NCBI GenBank assembly: GCA_902791215.1
Contig: CADAUZ010000001.1
Location: forward strand, 148,001 to 212,000
Direction of reading: 5' to 3'
Origin: Oscillospiraceae bacterium
GTDB lineage: Bacteria; Bacillota; Clostridia; Oscillospirales; Oscillospiraceae
Length of the DNA: 64,000 nt
Both the position numbers and the translations under genes were made by a program. The stretch's first letter is position 1; each line of letters begins with the position of its first letter. Below, in pieces: positions 14,607-21,976 of the stretch. The notes under the pieces are model-generated. The model ran no database searches. It was given only the letters and a program-made list of their open reading frames with translations, and was not told where the DNA came from.

Positions 14607-16256
14607 TTATTTGCCCATTTTGTAGCGCAGACTGCTGCGCAGGGATTCGCTCGTGATGCGGATGGTATTGAGCACCGACGCAATGGCGGCGGCAAAGTCG
14701 ATGACCACCGCAAGCCAGAGATTGCAGTACCCAATGATGCTGAGGAAAATCAGGAACGCCTTGATGATAAAGACGAACAGCGCGTTTTCCACACAGATTT
14801 CCCGCATGCGCGCGGAGATGCCCTTGGCCATCGGCAGGTTGCCGACCGCGTCGGGATGGGAGATCGCGTCGGCATACTTGGCGCGGCTGTTGACACGGAT
14901 GTCAATGGCCGCGTCGCTGTGCGCCTCGATGCCGTTAGCGTAGACAAAGAGCACCGCGCCCTTGGTCTTGCGGGCGATGTCGCTGATGATGCGCAGCTTC
15001 TTCTCCGTATCGCACTGGGCGTACATTTCCGAGAAGTTCAGCATCTCGGCAAGCTCCTGGCCAGCCTCCTTGCTGTCGTCGCTGAGCAGGACGCAGCGGG
15101 ACACGCCCACCTTCTTCAGATCGGGCACCAGTCCCTCGAGATCCTGGTTCACATCGGAGGAGATGACCACCTTGCCCATCGTCCTGCCGGCCACGACCAT
15201 GTAATAGGCAGTGCCGGTTTCCGTGGGGGGATCGTCAACCTGGATGCCGCGCTCTTCCAGCAGCGGTCTCGTGGCGAAGGTGACGTCGATGCCGTCGATG
15301 GAAAGCTCCATCCCGTAGCCGGGGATCTCACGGAAGTCTTTAATCACGTCCAGCTTGTAGTCGTGGTCGTAGACGGCGGAGATGGCGTTGGCGACGGGCT
15401 GCTCGGAATAGTACACGGCATGGGCCACGAAATTGAGGAAGGTGTCGTAGTCCAGCACGTCGGAGTGCATGGCGATGATACGGGGGCACTCCTCGGCGAA
15501 GATGCCGTTTTTATCAAACACCGCGGCGGACACGTCGGCCATGGCCTCAAGCGGAGAAGCGCTCCCGAACACGATGCCGTGCCTTGCGCTCTGGCACAGG
15601 CCTACGGCCGCGGCCAGCGGGAAGGACACCACGACAGAAGCGGGCGTCGCCGCAAGCATCATGACCAGCGCGCGGTGGATGGAGATCGAAAAGCTCATGC
15701 TGGTGACGATGGGCATGACAATGGCGTAGACCACGGCCAACAGCATCGCGATTTTCAGGATTAGTCCCGCGCTGCTGCTCATCACCTGCCGGATGGACAT
15801 GGCAGTCTTCTCGTCATCGTTGATGAGCTCACGCATATGTGCGATGACCCCGGCGTCCTGATCCTGGACAAGGTCCAGCGCTGCCTTCCGGGTATGTTCC
15901 CGCGTGTATTTGAGCAGCAGCATGCCGATCTGATACAGCAGGACAAGTGCCGCGCCCTCGACGCCGAAGCCGATGAAGAAGGCCAGCACCGCCGTCACAC
16001 CCACGATCAGTGGCGTTGCCGTATAGTCACCGCTCTCGACCGCCTCGACCGCATTCATGAGGATGTCATATCCGGCCAGCACCGAGGCCAGCACCAAAAG
16101 CAGGATATGAGCGAAGTCCGGCATGTCGATGATCAGCGACAGTGCGAAGATCACACAGGCGATGACGAGTCTGATAACCAGAGAATTGTTCAGTGTGGCG
16201 GAAAGCTTTGCCGTATCTATCTTTGGCGGCGTCTGTTTTACATGTTTCTGGGGCAT
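14607..16256 (-). CDS. Degenerate P-type ATPase-like membrane protein
   Basis: 549-residue protein with the overall plan of a heavy-metal (P1B) ATPase but lacking key residues. The membrane motif that is CPC in metal pumps reads AATPASVVVSFPLA (202-215). The phosphorylation loop reads AVFDKNGIF (246-254) instead of DKTGT, keeping the Asp. The actuator domain with TGE is nearly absent: only a ~40-residue linker separates helices at 110 and 165. The hinge GDGxNDxPA is replaced by YANGIEAHSDAAIDI. Ion pumping therefore seems unlikely; a regulatory or scaffolding role is conceivable. About six to eight membrane segments remain, and the frame is intact, so it is under selection. It lies 29 bases downstream of fba on the same strand. 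Confidence 0.75.
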   Translation of the reverse strand: MPQKHVKQTPPKIDTAKLSATLNNSLVIRLVIACVIFALSLIIDMPDFAHILLLVLASVLAGYDILMNAVEAVESGDYTATPLIVGVTAVLAFFIGFGVEGAALVLLYQIGMLLLKYTREHTRKAALDLVQDQDAGVIAHMRELINDDEKTAMSIRQVMSSSAGLILKIAMLLAVVYAIVMPIVTSMSFSISIHRALVMMLAATPASVVVSFPLAAAVGLCQSARHGIVFGSASPLEAMADVSAAVFDKNGIFAEECPRIIAMHSDVLDYDTFLNFVAHAVYYSEQPVANAISAVYDHDYKLDVIKDFREIPGYGMELSIDGIDVTFATRPLLEERGIQVDDPPTETGTAYYMVVAGRTMGKVVISSDVNQDLEGLVPDLKKVGVSRCVLLSDDSKEAGQELAEMLNFSEMYAQCDTEKKLRIISDIARKTKGAVLFVYANGIEAHSDAAIDIRVNSRAKYADAISHPDAVGNLPMAKGISARMREICVENALFVFIIKAFLIFLSIIGYCNLWLAVVIDFAAAIASVLNTIRITSESLRSSLRYKMGK

Positions 16257-16285
16257 TCTGCCACCTCCCTGACGATCTCAGATGA

Positions 16286-17254
16286 TCAGGCCTTGCCGTC
16301 GGAGCCCAGAACGTGGACGATCTTGTGGGCGACCATATCCTTCACTGCCTGACGCGCGGGCTTGAGGTACTGGCGGGGATCGAAGTGATCGGGATGCTCG
16401 GCAAAGTACTTACGGATGTTGCCGGTCATGGCCAGACGGATATCGGAGTCGATGTTGATCTTGCAGACTGCCAGCTTTGCGGCCTCGCGCAGCTGATCCT
16501 CGGGGATGCCGATTGCGTCGGGCATGTTGCCGCCGTACTGGTTGACCATCTTGACAAACTCCTGGGGAACGGAGGAGGAGCCGTGCAGAACGATGGGGAA
16601 GCCGGGCAGACGCTTGATGCACTCATGCAGCACGTCGAAACGGAGGGGAGGCGGGACCAGGATGCCGTCGGCGTTGCGGGTGCACTGGGAAGCCTTGAAC
16701 TTGTATGCGCCGTGGGAGGTGCCGATGGCGATGGCCAGGGAGTCGCAGCCGGTACGGGAGACGAACTCCTCAACCTCTTCGGGGCGGGTGTAGCTCTCGT
16801 GGCCATGCTCGACGGAGACCTCATCCTCAACACCGGCGAGGGTGCCGAGCTCGGCCTCGACGACGACGCCGTGATCATGGGCGTACTCAACGACCTGGCG
16901 GGTCAGGGCGATGTTCTCGTCAAAGGGCTTGGAGGAGGCGTCGATCATGACGGAGGTAAAGCCGCCGTCGATGCAGGATTTGCACAGCTCGAAAGTGTCG
17001 CCGTGGTCCAGGTGCAGGGCGATGGGGATCTCGGGATTCTCGATGACGGCAGCCTCGACCAGCTTTACGAGGTAGGTGTGGTTTGCGTAGGCGCGGGCGC
17101 CCTTGGACACCTGAAGGATAACGGGGCTCTTGAGCTCGCCGGCAGCTTCGGTGATGCCCTGGACGATTTCCATGTTGTTGACGTTGAAGGCGCCGACGGC
17201 GTAACCGCCGTTGTAGGCTTTCGCAAACATTTCCTTGGTTGTTACGAGAGGCAT
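16286..17254 (-). CDS. fba: Class II fructose-1,6-bisphosphate aldolase
   Basis: Zinc-dependent aldolase of glycolysis and gluconeogenesis, splitting fructose-1,6-bisphosphate into DHAP and glyceraldehyde-3-phosphate. The 322-residue protein starts MPLVTTKEMFAKAYNGGYAV and shows GAFNVNNMEI, the metal-site LHLDHGDTFE, the second metal motif GTSHGAYKF, and VLHGSSSVP. ATG 17254 was chosen because AAAGGAG lies 10 bases upstream. Codon use is strongly biased, as expected for a highly expressed gene. It is divergent from the phosphofructokinase gene, so the two consecutive glycolytic steps share one intergenic region. Confidence 0.97.
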   Translation of the reverse strand: MPLVTTKEMFAKAYNGGYAVGAFNVNNMEIVQGITEAAGELKSPVILQVSKGARAYANHTYLVKLVEAAVIENPEIPIALHLDHGDTFELCKSCIDGGFTSVMIDASSKPFDENIALTRQVVEYAHDHGVVVEAELGTLAGVEDEVSVEHGHESYTRPEEVEEFVSRTGCDSLAIAIGTSHGAYKFKASQCTRNADGILVPPPLRFDVLHECIKRLPGFPIVLHGSSSVPQEFVKMVNQYGGNMPDAIGIPEDQLREAAKLAVCKINIDSDIRLAMTGNIRKYFAEHPDHFDPRQYLKPARQAVKDMVAHKIVHVLGSDGKA

Positions 17255-17320
17255 AATACAAAATCTCCTTTGTTTTTCTAAAAATTTGTACAAAAAGCAC
17301 ATTTACAAATTTTCGTTAAT

Positions 17321-17349
17321 ATTATATCCTCATTCCAGCGCATAATCAA
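17321..17349 (-). promoter_or_regulatory. Promoter of fba
   Basis: Minus-strand TTGATT (17344-17349), 17-base spacer, TATAAT (17321-17326), about 70 bases upstream of the fba start. Confidence 0.7.
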
Positions 17350-17401
17350 TATGGACTTTCTACAAAAACAAAATATTTTTTAAGTAACTGGAGGAATAAA
17401 A

Positions 17402-18643
17402 ATGTCAGAGAAGTTAATCGGCTCCTGCATCTTCGGTCAGTCCGGCGGCCCCACCGCGGTCATCAACGCCAGCGCCTACGGCGTGATCCGCGCCGCCCTC
17501 GACGCTGAGGAGATCACCAAGGTCTACGGTGCCAACCACGGCATCAAGGGCGTTCTGGATGACAAGCTCTTCGTCATGGACGAGGAGGACCCCGAAGAGC
17601 TCAAGCTGCTGCTTCACACCCCGTCTTCCGAGCTCGGCTCCTGCCGCTACAAAATCGCCGACCCCGAGGTCGACGACACCGATTACAAGCGCATCCTCGA
17701 GATCTTCAAGAAGTACAATGTCCGTTACTTTTTCTATAACGGCGGCAACGATTCCATGGACACCTGCAACAAGATCAGCCGCTACATGGAATCCGTCGGC
17801 TACGCCTGCCACGTGATGGGCGTTCCCAAGACCATCGACAACGACCTCTTCGGCACCGACCACTGCCCCGGCTTTGCCAGCGCCGCCAAGTACATTGCCA
17901 CCTCCTGCATGGAGATCAACAAGGACGCCCGCGTCTACGACAGCGGCATGATCACCGTCGTGGAGATCATGGGCCGTCACGCCGGCTGGCTCGCCGCCAG
18001 CGCCGCCCTTGCCACCGCCTACGGCTCCGGCCCCGACCTCATCTACCTGCCCGAGCTCGACTTCGACATGGACAAGTTCCTGGCTGACGTGGTGCGTATT
18101 TATAAGGAAACCGGCAAGTGCTTCATCGCCGTGTCCGAGGGCATCCATTATGCCGATGGCAGCTTCGTGTCCGAGGCCAAGACCTCCGCGACCGACGGCT
18201 TCGGCCATGCCCAGCTGGGCGGCCTTGCCACCATGCTCGCCGAGATCATCAAGGCCCACACCGGCGCCAAGGTCCGCGGCATCGAGCTGAGCCTGCTGCA
18301 GCGCTGCGGCGCGCACCTGGCCTCCGCCACCGATGTGGAGGAAGCCTGCACCGCCGGTATGGAAGCTGTCAGGAACGCGGTCAACGGCGTGTCCGGCAAG
18401 ATGGTCGCCTTCGAGCGCGAGATGATCGACGGCAAGTACCACTGCAAGTACGTGCTGCTGCCCCTGTCTTCCGTTGCAAACTACGAGAAGAAGGTCCCGC
18501 TGGAGTGGATCAACGAAAACGGCAACGGCCTCAAGCAGGAGTTCATCGACTACGTGCTGCCCCTCATTCAGGGCGAGCCCGAGCTCCCGCGCGTCGATTC
18601 CCTGCCCCGCTATGCCAAGCTCAAAAAGGTCCTGGCAAAGTAA
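17402..18643 (+). CDS. pfp: 6-phosphofructokinase, PPi-dependent type
   Basis: Phosphorylates fructose-6-phosphate at the entry of glycolysis. The 413-residue protein starts with GSCIFGQSGGPTAVINAS and carries GGNDSMDT and GVPKTIDNDL. ATP-using PFKs have Gly at the equivalents of the second Asp of GGNDS and the Lys of PKTIDND; Asp and Lys at these sites mark pyrophosphate use, so the reaction is probably reversible and PPi-linked. EIMGRHAGWLAA is the substrate motif. Length fits the long clade of PPi-PFKs. CTGGAGG lies 8 bases before the ATG, and heavy codon bias suggests high expression. Divergent from fba. Confidence 0.92.
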   Translation: MSEKLIGSCIFGQSGGPTAVINASAYGVIRAALDAEEITKVYGANHGIKGVLDDKLFVMDEEDPEELKLLLHTPSSELGSCRYKIADPEVDDTDYKRILEIFKKYNVRYFFYNGGNDSMDTCNKISRYMESVGYACHVMGVPKTIDNDLFGTDHCPGFASAAKYIATSCMEINKDARVYDSGMITVVEIMGRHAGWLAASAALATAYGSGPDLIYLPELDFDMDKFLADVVRIYKETGKCFIAVSEGIHYADGSFVSEAKTSATDGFGHAQLGGLATMLAEIIKAHTGAKVRGIELSLLQRCGAHLASATDVEEACTAGMEAVRNAVNGVSGKMVAFEREMIDGKYHCKYVLLPLSSVANYEKKVPLEWINENGNGLKQEFIDYVLPLIQGEPELPRVDSLPRYAKLKKVLAK

Positions 18644-18657
18644 TCATATAATTCTTA

Positions 18658-18684
18658 AAGGGTGCCACATCGGCACCCTTTTTT
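18658..18684 (+). terminator. Terminator of pfp
   Basis: AAGGGTGCC/GGCACCCTT, loop ACATC, followed by a T run, 14 bases after the stop codon. Confidence 0.9.
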
Positions 18685-18710
18685 GTTCTCTTTTCGTTTC
18701 CTTGCCCTGT

Positions 18711-18816
18711 CATTCTGAGCGAAGCGAAGAATCTTATATTCCCGCATGAAATATGGAAAGATCCTTCGCTTGCGCGAACATTAGAGATTCTTGGCGGCTT
18801 GCCGCTTAGAATCTCT
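18711..18816. repeat. Palindromic intergenic repeat element
   Basis: A 106-base non-coding unit begins CATTCTGAGCGAAGCGAAGA and contains an inverted partner of the GCGAAG tract (CCTTCGCTTGCGC at 18763-18775) and a closing hairpin AGAGATTCT...AGAATCTCT (18783-18816) with an inner GGCGGC/GCCGC stem. The opening motif resembles a dispersed repeat that I recall from many bacterial intergenic regions. Only one copy is present in this window. Confidence 0.6.
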
Positions 18817-18856
18817 TTGCCCTTTAGGAGGATGATTAAGGCTGCGCTTTTTTCGG

Positions 18857-18885
18857 TTGAAGTGCCGGGCCGGTTCGGGTATAAT
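18857..18885 (+). promoter_or_regulatory. Promoter of the C39-like gene
   Basis: TTGAAG (18857-18862), exactly 17 bases, TATAAT (18880-18885). Transcription would begin only about 10 bases before the start codon. Confidence 0.7.
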
Positions 18886-18902
18886 CTTTAGCGGTGATCG
18901 AC

Positions 18903-19580
18903 ATGCTTTCTATACAGCATCCTTATATCAGTATTGCCCTGCCCCATGGCAAAAGCTATGGCGGCGGGCAACAGCTCTCCCGCGACGCCATGCTCCGCCG
19001 CTGCGGCTGCGGGGTCGTCGCGGCGGCGGACCTGCTGCTTTATCTCACGCGCTGGCACAGTCACGGGGCGGTGGACTATTTCGCGGGCCTGCTCACCGAT
19101 GAGCCTGTTCCCCTGCCGGTTTACGACGCCCTGCTGCGGGACCTGAGCCGCCGGGAGTTTCCTATGATCCCCTACGCGGGCATCAACGGCGTCATGCTCA
19201 TGGCGGGCATGCAGCTCTTTTTCCGCCGTCACGGCATGCCCTACACAGCCCGCTGGTGCATAGCGCCGGGCAGGCTATGGGAGCGGATCGAAGAGATGCT
19301 CGGCGCGGACATCCCGGTCATTATGTCGGTGGGTCCGAATTTTCCTTTTATCTGGGGCGACAAGCGCGTGCGCTTTTACGCACAGACCCCGACCGGCGGC
19401 TATGTCCCGGCGTCCAGGGCAAAAGCCCACTACTTCACGGTCACGGGGCTCGACTGCGAATGGCTGCGTATCTCCTCCTGGGGCCGCTGCTACTATCTGC
19501 GCCGCCGGGAGTTTGAGGATTACGTAAAGCACGCCAGCACCACGATCGCAAGCAACGTCCTGCTGGTTACACGGAAATGA
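18903..19580 (+). CDS. Orphan papain-like (C39/C70-like) cysteine peptidase-fold protein
   Basis: 225-residue protein without a signal peptide. RRCGCGVVAAADLLLYL (about 32-48) looks like the catalytic-Cys helix of C39-like papain folds (CGPxAxxNLL), and KAHYFTVTGLD with ISSWGRCYYLRRREF looks like the His and Asn/Asp strands (HYVVVxGYD ... DPWG). This is a structural guess; motif spacing fits but identity is low. ATG 18903 was chosen: GGTGAT precedes it by 5 bases and the promoter leaves a leader of about ten bases. A GTG at 18894 is less likely. No neighbour gives a substrate; it has its own promoter and terminator. Confidence 0.55.
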   Translation: MLSIQHPYISIALPHGKSYGGGQQLSRDAMLRRCGCGVVAAADLLLYLTRWHSHGAVDYFAGLLTDEPVPLPVYDALLRDLSRREFPMIPYAGINGVMLMAGMQLFFRRHGMPYTARWCIAPGRLWERIEEMLGADIPVIMSVGPNFPFIWGDKRVRFYAQTPTGGYVPASRAKAHYFTVTGLDCEWLRISSWGRCYYLRRREFEDYVKHASTTIASNVLLVTRK

Positions 19581-19583
19581 TTA

Positions 19584-19616
19584 AAAGCCTTCGGCTAAGA
19601 TTGCCGGAGGCTTTTT
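19584..19616 (+). terminator. Terminator of the C39-like gene
   Basis: AAAGCCTTCGGC and GCCGGAGGCTTT pair with one mismatch across TAAGATT, followed by TTG and T's. Confidence 0.8.
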
Positions 19617-19648
19617 GTTTGCGTCTATATTCTAAGTGTGCTTCACTC

Positions 19649-19676
19649 TCCACTTTTCACTTTCCACTTTTCACTT
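19649..19676. repeat. Two 14-bp direct repeats in the gap before mgtC
   Basis: TCCACTTTTCACTT occurs twice in direct contact (19649-19662, 19663-19676), with a partial third copy before it. Simple non-coding sequence of the kind often scattered in Firmicute intergenic regions. Confidence 0.7.
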
Positions 19677-19681
19677 TTTGA

Positions 19682-20377
19682 TTAAAGTTTTTCCACCGCC
19701 AGCACACCTTCCGTCTCTTCAAACTCCCGGATGATCTTCTGCTCCAGATCCTGGCGGCTGAGCAGGATGGTCAGGATCGCGCTGTAACGGAAGCTGCCGT
19801 CCGCCTCCGCCATACGGTTGACCTCCATGTCGTTCATGGGGATCTTCTCCATACGCAGTACGCGCACGAGGCGCTGTACCGTGGAGGGCAGACTGTACTC
19901 CACATAAAGGTTTACCTCACTGCTGCGCTTGACAAAGCGGTACTCGATGCGGATGAGCACGAGCTCCGCAAACATGACCATCAGCGTAGCGAAGATCGCG
20001 CACTCGGCATAGCCCGCGCCGCAGGCAAGGCCGATGATCGACGCCGTCCAGAGACCCGCCGCCGTGGTCAGGCCCTTGACGCGGTTGCTGCGGGTGACGA
20101 TGATCGTGCCCGCGCCCACGAAGCTCACGCCCGCGATGACCTGGGCGCCCATACGGGAGATGTCCGTGTACAGGTGCATGACCTGGTAGAGATATAGGTT
20201 TGTGAGGATCGTGATGGCCGAGCCCATGCAGATGAGGATGTGCGTGCGAAAACCGGCGGAGCGGCGGCGCACCTCGCGCTCGAGGCCGATGATCCCGCCG
20301 CAAAGTACCGCCAGCACCAGCCGCGCGGTGATCGCCAGCATGTTCATTTCCCGGATGAAATCAAAGCAATGCAGCAT
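19682..20377 (-). CDS. MgtC/SapB family membrane protein (downstream copy)
   Basis: 231-residue protein with four to five N-terminal membrane helices and a soluble C-terminal domain of about 75 residues. The MgtC core is plain: GGIIGLEREVRRRSAGFRTH, VGAGTIIVTRSNRVKGLTTA, AAGLWTASIIGLACGAG. MgtC proteins help cells cope with low magnesium and alter ATP synthase or phosphate uptake in pathogens; the role of Firmicute paralogues is not settled. The start ATG follows a cluster GAGGTGCGA. It is 12 bases downstream of a second family member, so both are made from one transcript. Confidence 0.9.
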   Translation of the reverse strand: MLHCFDFIREMNMLAITARLVLAVLCGGIIGLEREVRRRSAGFRTHILICMGSAITILTNLYLYQVMHLYTDISRMGAQVIAGVSFVGAGTIIVTRSNRVKGLTTAAGLWTASIIGLACGAGYAECAIFATLMVMFAELVLIRIEYRFVKRSSEVNLYVEYSLPSTVQRLVRVLRMEKIPMNDMEVNRMAEADGSFRYSAILTILLSRQDLEQKIIREFEETEGVLAVEKL

Positions 20378-20389
20378 CTTCGCACCTCC

Positions 20390-21115
20390 TCAGACTTCAT
20401 CTATGCTCACTACGCCGTTCAGGGTGGACAGAGCCGCCACAAGCTCGGCGTGATAAAGATGGATGGGCAGGCGCATATCCAGCACCGCCGACACGCCATC
20501 AAAGGAGTTTGGTTTGTCGCGGTTGATCTCCAGGGAGTAGATGCGGATATCCTCGCGCTTGATATAGTTGATGATGGCGGAAAGCTGCAGGATGTTTTCT
20601 GTCTCGACGTAAAGCATCATGTTGCGGGAACGGTTGAGGATCAGGGTCTCAATGGCAGGCAGAACGCTGATGCTCAGCACGATGAGAAGAAAGCTCACAA
20701 GCACACACTCGATAAAGCCCGCGCCCACCGCAAGGCCCATGCAGGCCGAGGCCCAGAGGCCCGCTGCGGTGGTCAGGCCCGTGACCTCCTGCTTGCCGGT
20801 GACGATAATAGTCCCGGCAGCGAGAAAGCCCACGCCGCTGATGACGCGCGTGCCAAGTCTCACCACATCCGTCCGGCGCTTGACCACATCGTACGCATCC
20901 TTCATAAAGGAGTTGAGCATCTGATCGAGATACTGGCTCAAAATCACCGTCACCGCCGCGCCCAGGGCGACCAGCATATAGGTACGAAAGCCCGCGGCAC
21001 GGCCCTTTCGCTCGCGCTCCAGCCCGATCACGCCGCCCATCAGCATTGCCAGCACGATCCGCAGCATCATCGACCAAAGATTCAGTTCCCGGAAGAAATG
21101 AAAGCTCAGTTCCAT
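20390..21115 (-). CDS. MgtC/SapB family membrane protein (upstream copy)
   Basis: 241-residue paralogue of the next gene. Family motifs are GGVIGLERERKGRAAGFRTY, GFLAAGTIIVTGKQEVTGL and AAGLWASACMGLAVGAG. The extra loop after helix three (QMLNSFMKDAYDVVKRRTDVVRL, residues ~80-102 quoted in part) is not seen in the downstream copy. The C-terminal domain has an ACT-like look (DMRLPIHLYHAELVAALSTLNGVVSIDEV in outline). Start ATG 21115 with GGGGGCC 5 bases upstream. Paired MgtC paralogues may form hetero-oligomers, which is inference. A promoter and a terminator-like hairpin precede it. Confidence 0.9.
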   Translation of the reverse strand: MELSFHFFRELNLWSMMLRIVLAMLMGGVIGLERERKGRAAGFRTYMLVALGAAVTVILSQYLDQMLNSFMKDAYDVVKRRTDVVRLGTRVISGVGFLAAGTIIVTGKQEVTGLTTAAGLWASACMGLAVGAGFIECVLVSFLLIVLSISVLPAIETLILNRSRNMMLYVETENILQLSAIINYIKREDIRIYSLEINRDKPNSFDGVSAVLDMRLPIHLYHAELVAALSTLNGVVSIDEV

Positions 21116-21131
21116 GTCGGCCCCCAAATGC

Positions 21132-21162
21132 AAAACGGAGCGTCGAGCAGCTCAACGCTCCG
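21132..21162 (-). promoter_or_regulatory. Terminator-like leader hairpin before the mgtC pair
   Basis: On the minus strand CGGAGCGT and ACGCTCCG enclose a second stem GAGC/GCTC, and the helix is followed by TTTT, only 20 bases before the mgtC start. It sits downstream of the promoter, so it could act as an attenuator. I see no open reading frame for a leader peptide and no known riboswitch motif. Confidence 0.5.
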
Positions 21163-21197
21163 CAGACACAAACGCTGTTATCTATCTGATGGATAGA

Positions 21198-21225
21198 ATT
21201 ATAGCATCTGACTGTTGAAAAACAA
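21198..21225 (-). promoter_or_regulatory. Promoter of the mgtC pair
   Basis: Minus-strand TTGTTT (21220-21225), 16-base spacer, TATAAT (21198-21203). Confidence 0.65.
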
Positions 21226-21266
21226 GGGAACAAATCAACGAAAAGGGCTGTCGGTTTTTGTATGTT

Positions 21267-21965
21267 TTAGTCAAAAATTTGTTTCAGCAGGCTTTCAAAT
21301 TCGTCAAGCTTGCTGATTTCGTAGTCTGGGAAGACGGGACCGGCGTTCTCTTTCCCCTTCGGATTGAACCAGCAGGTCATGATCCCGGCATTGATCCCTC
21401 CCCGGATGTCGGAGCTGAGGCTGTCGCCGAGGATGATGGCCCGTTCCCGCCTGAAATCCGGGATCTCCCGGAAGCACTGCTCAAAGAAGCGCGCGTCCGG
21501 CTTGTTGGCCTCCATATGCTCGGAGATGAAGATCTTCTCAAAATACGGGGCAATACCCGCGCTGGCAATGCGTCCGTCCTGGACTCGCTGGACGCCGTTG
21601 GAGGCGATGAAGAGACGGTATTTTCCGTGCAGCGCCTCCAGTAGCTCCTCCGCTCCGGGCATGAACCAGTGCCCCTCGGCAAGATAGTGTTCATAGAGGG
21701 TCTGGGTCTGTACGGCGTCGCCCTCGAATCCGAGTTCGCGGTACAGCGTCTCGTAGCGCTGCACCAGCACCTGTGCGCGGGTGAGGATGCCGTCCTCCAG
21801 CATCTCCCAGTGGCGTATGTTGATCTGGTGATAGCGGGCGGCAATGTCATCGTTCATTTCAAGGCCGAGCTCCGCGAAGGCGCGGCCCAGGGCGACGCGC
21901 TCGGCATGGTTAAAGTCCAGGATCGTGTTGTCGAGATCCAGCAGCACCACGGGCTGTGTGTCCAT
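21267..21965 (-). CDS. HAD-family nucleotidase, YjjG type
   Basis: Predicted soluble phosphatase of the HAD superfamily with the closest look to YjjG/YfnB 5'-nucleotidases that clear non-canonical pyrimidine nucleotides. Motif I is LLDLDNTILDF, motif II IASNGV, motif III NKPDARFFEQCF, motif IV ILGDSLSSDIRGG. The cap helices (YHQINIRHWEMLEDG) fit the YjjG clade. I chose ATG 21965, with GAGGG 8 bases upstream; ATG 21980 overlaps the murF stop as ATGA and is also possible. It is the last gene of a two-gene operon with murF. Physiological substrate is inferred. Confidence 0.85.
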   Translation of the reverse strand: MDTQPVVLLDLDNTILDFNHAERVALGRAFAELGLEMNDDIAARYHQINIRHWEMLEDGILTRAQVLVQRYETLYRELGFEGDAVQTQTLYEHYLAEGHWFMPGAEELLEALHGKYRLFIASNGVQRVQDGRIASAGIAPYFEKIFISEHMEANKPDARFFEQCFREIPDFRRERAIILGDSLSSDIRGGINAGIMTCWFNPKGKENAGPVFPDYEISKLDEFESLLKQIFD

Positions 21966-21976
21966 CGTCATGTCCC

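Noticed and set aside
17414-18442. Long minus-strand open frame opposite the phosphofructokinase gene
   Set aside because: GC-rich, biased codons in pfp create open antisense frames; composition is Gly/Val/Ala-rich and no ribosome binding site is present.
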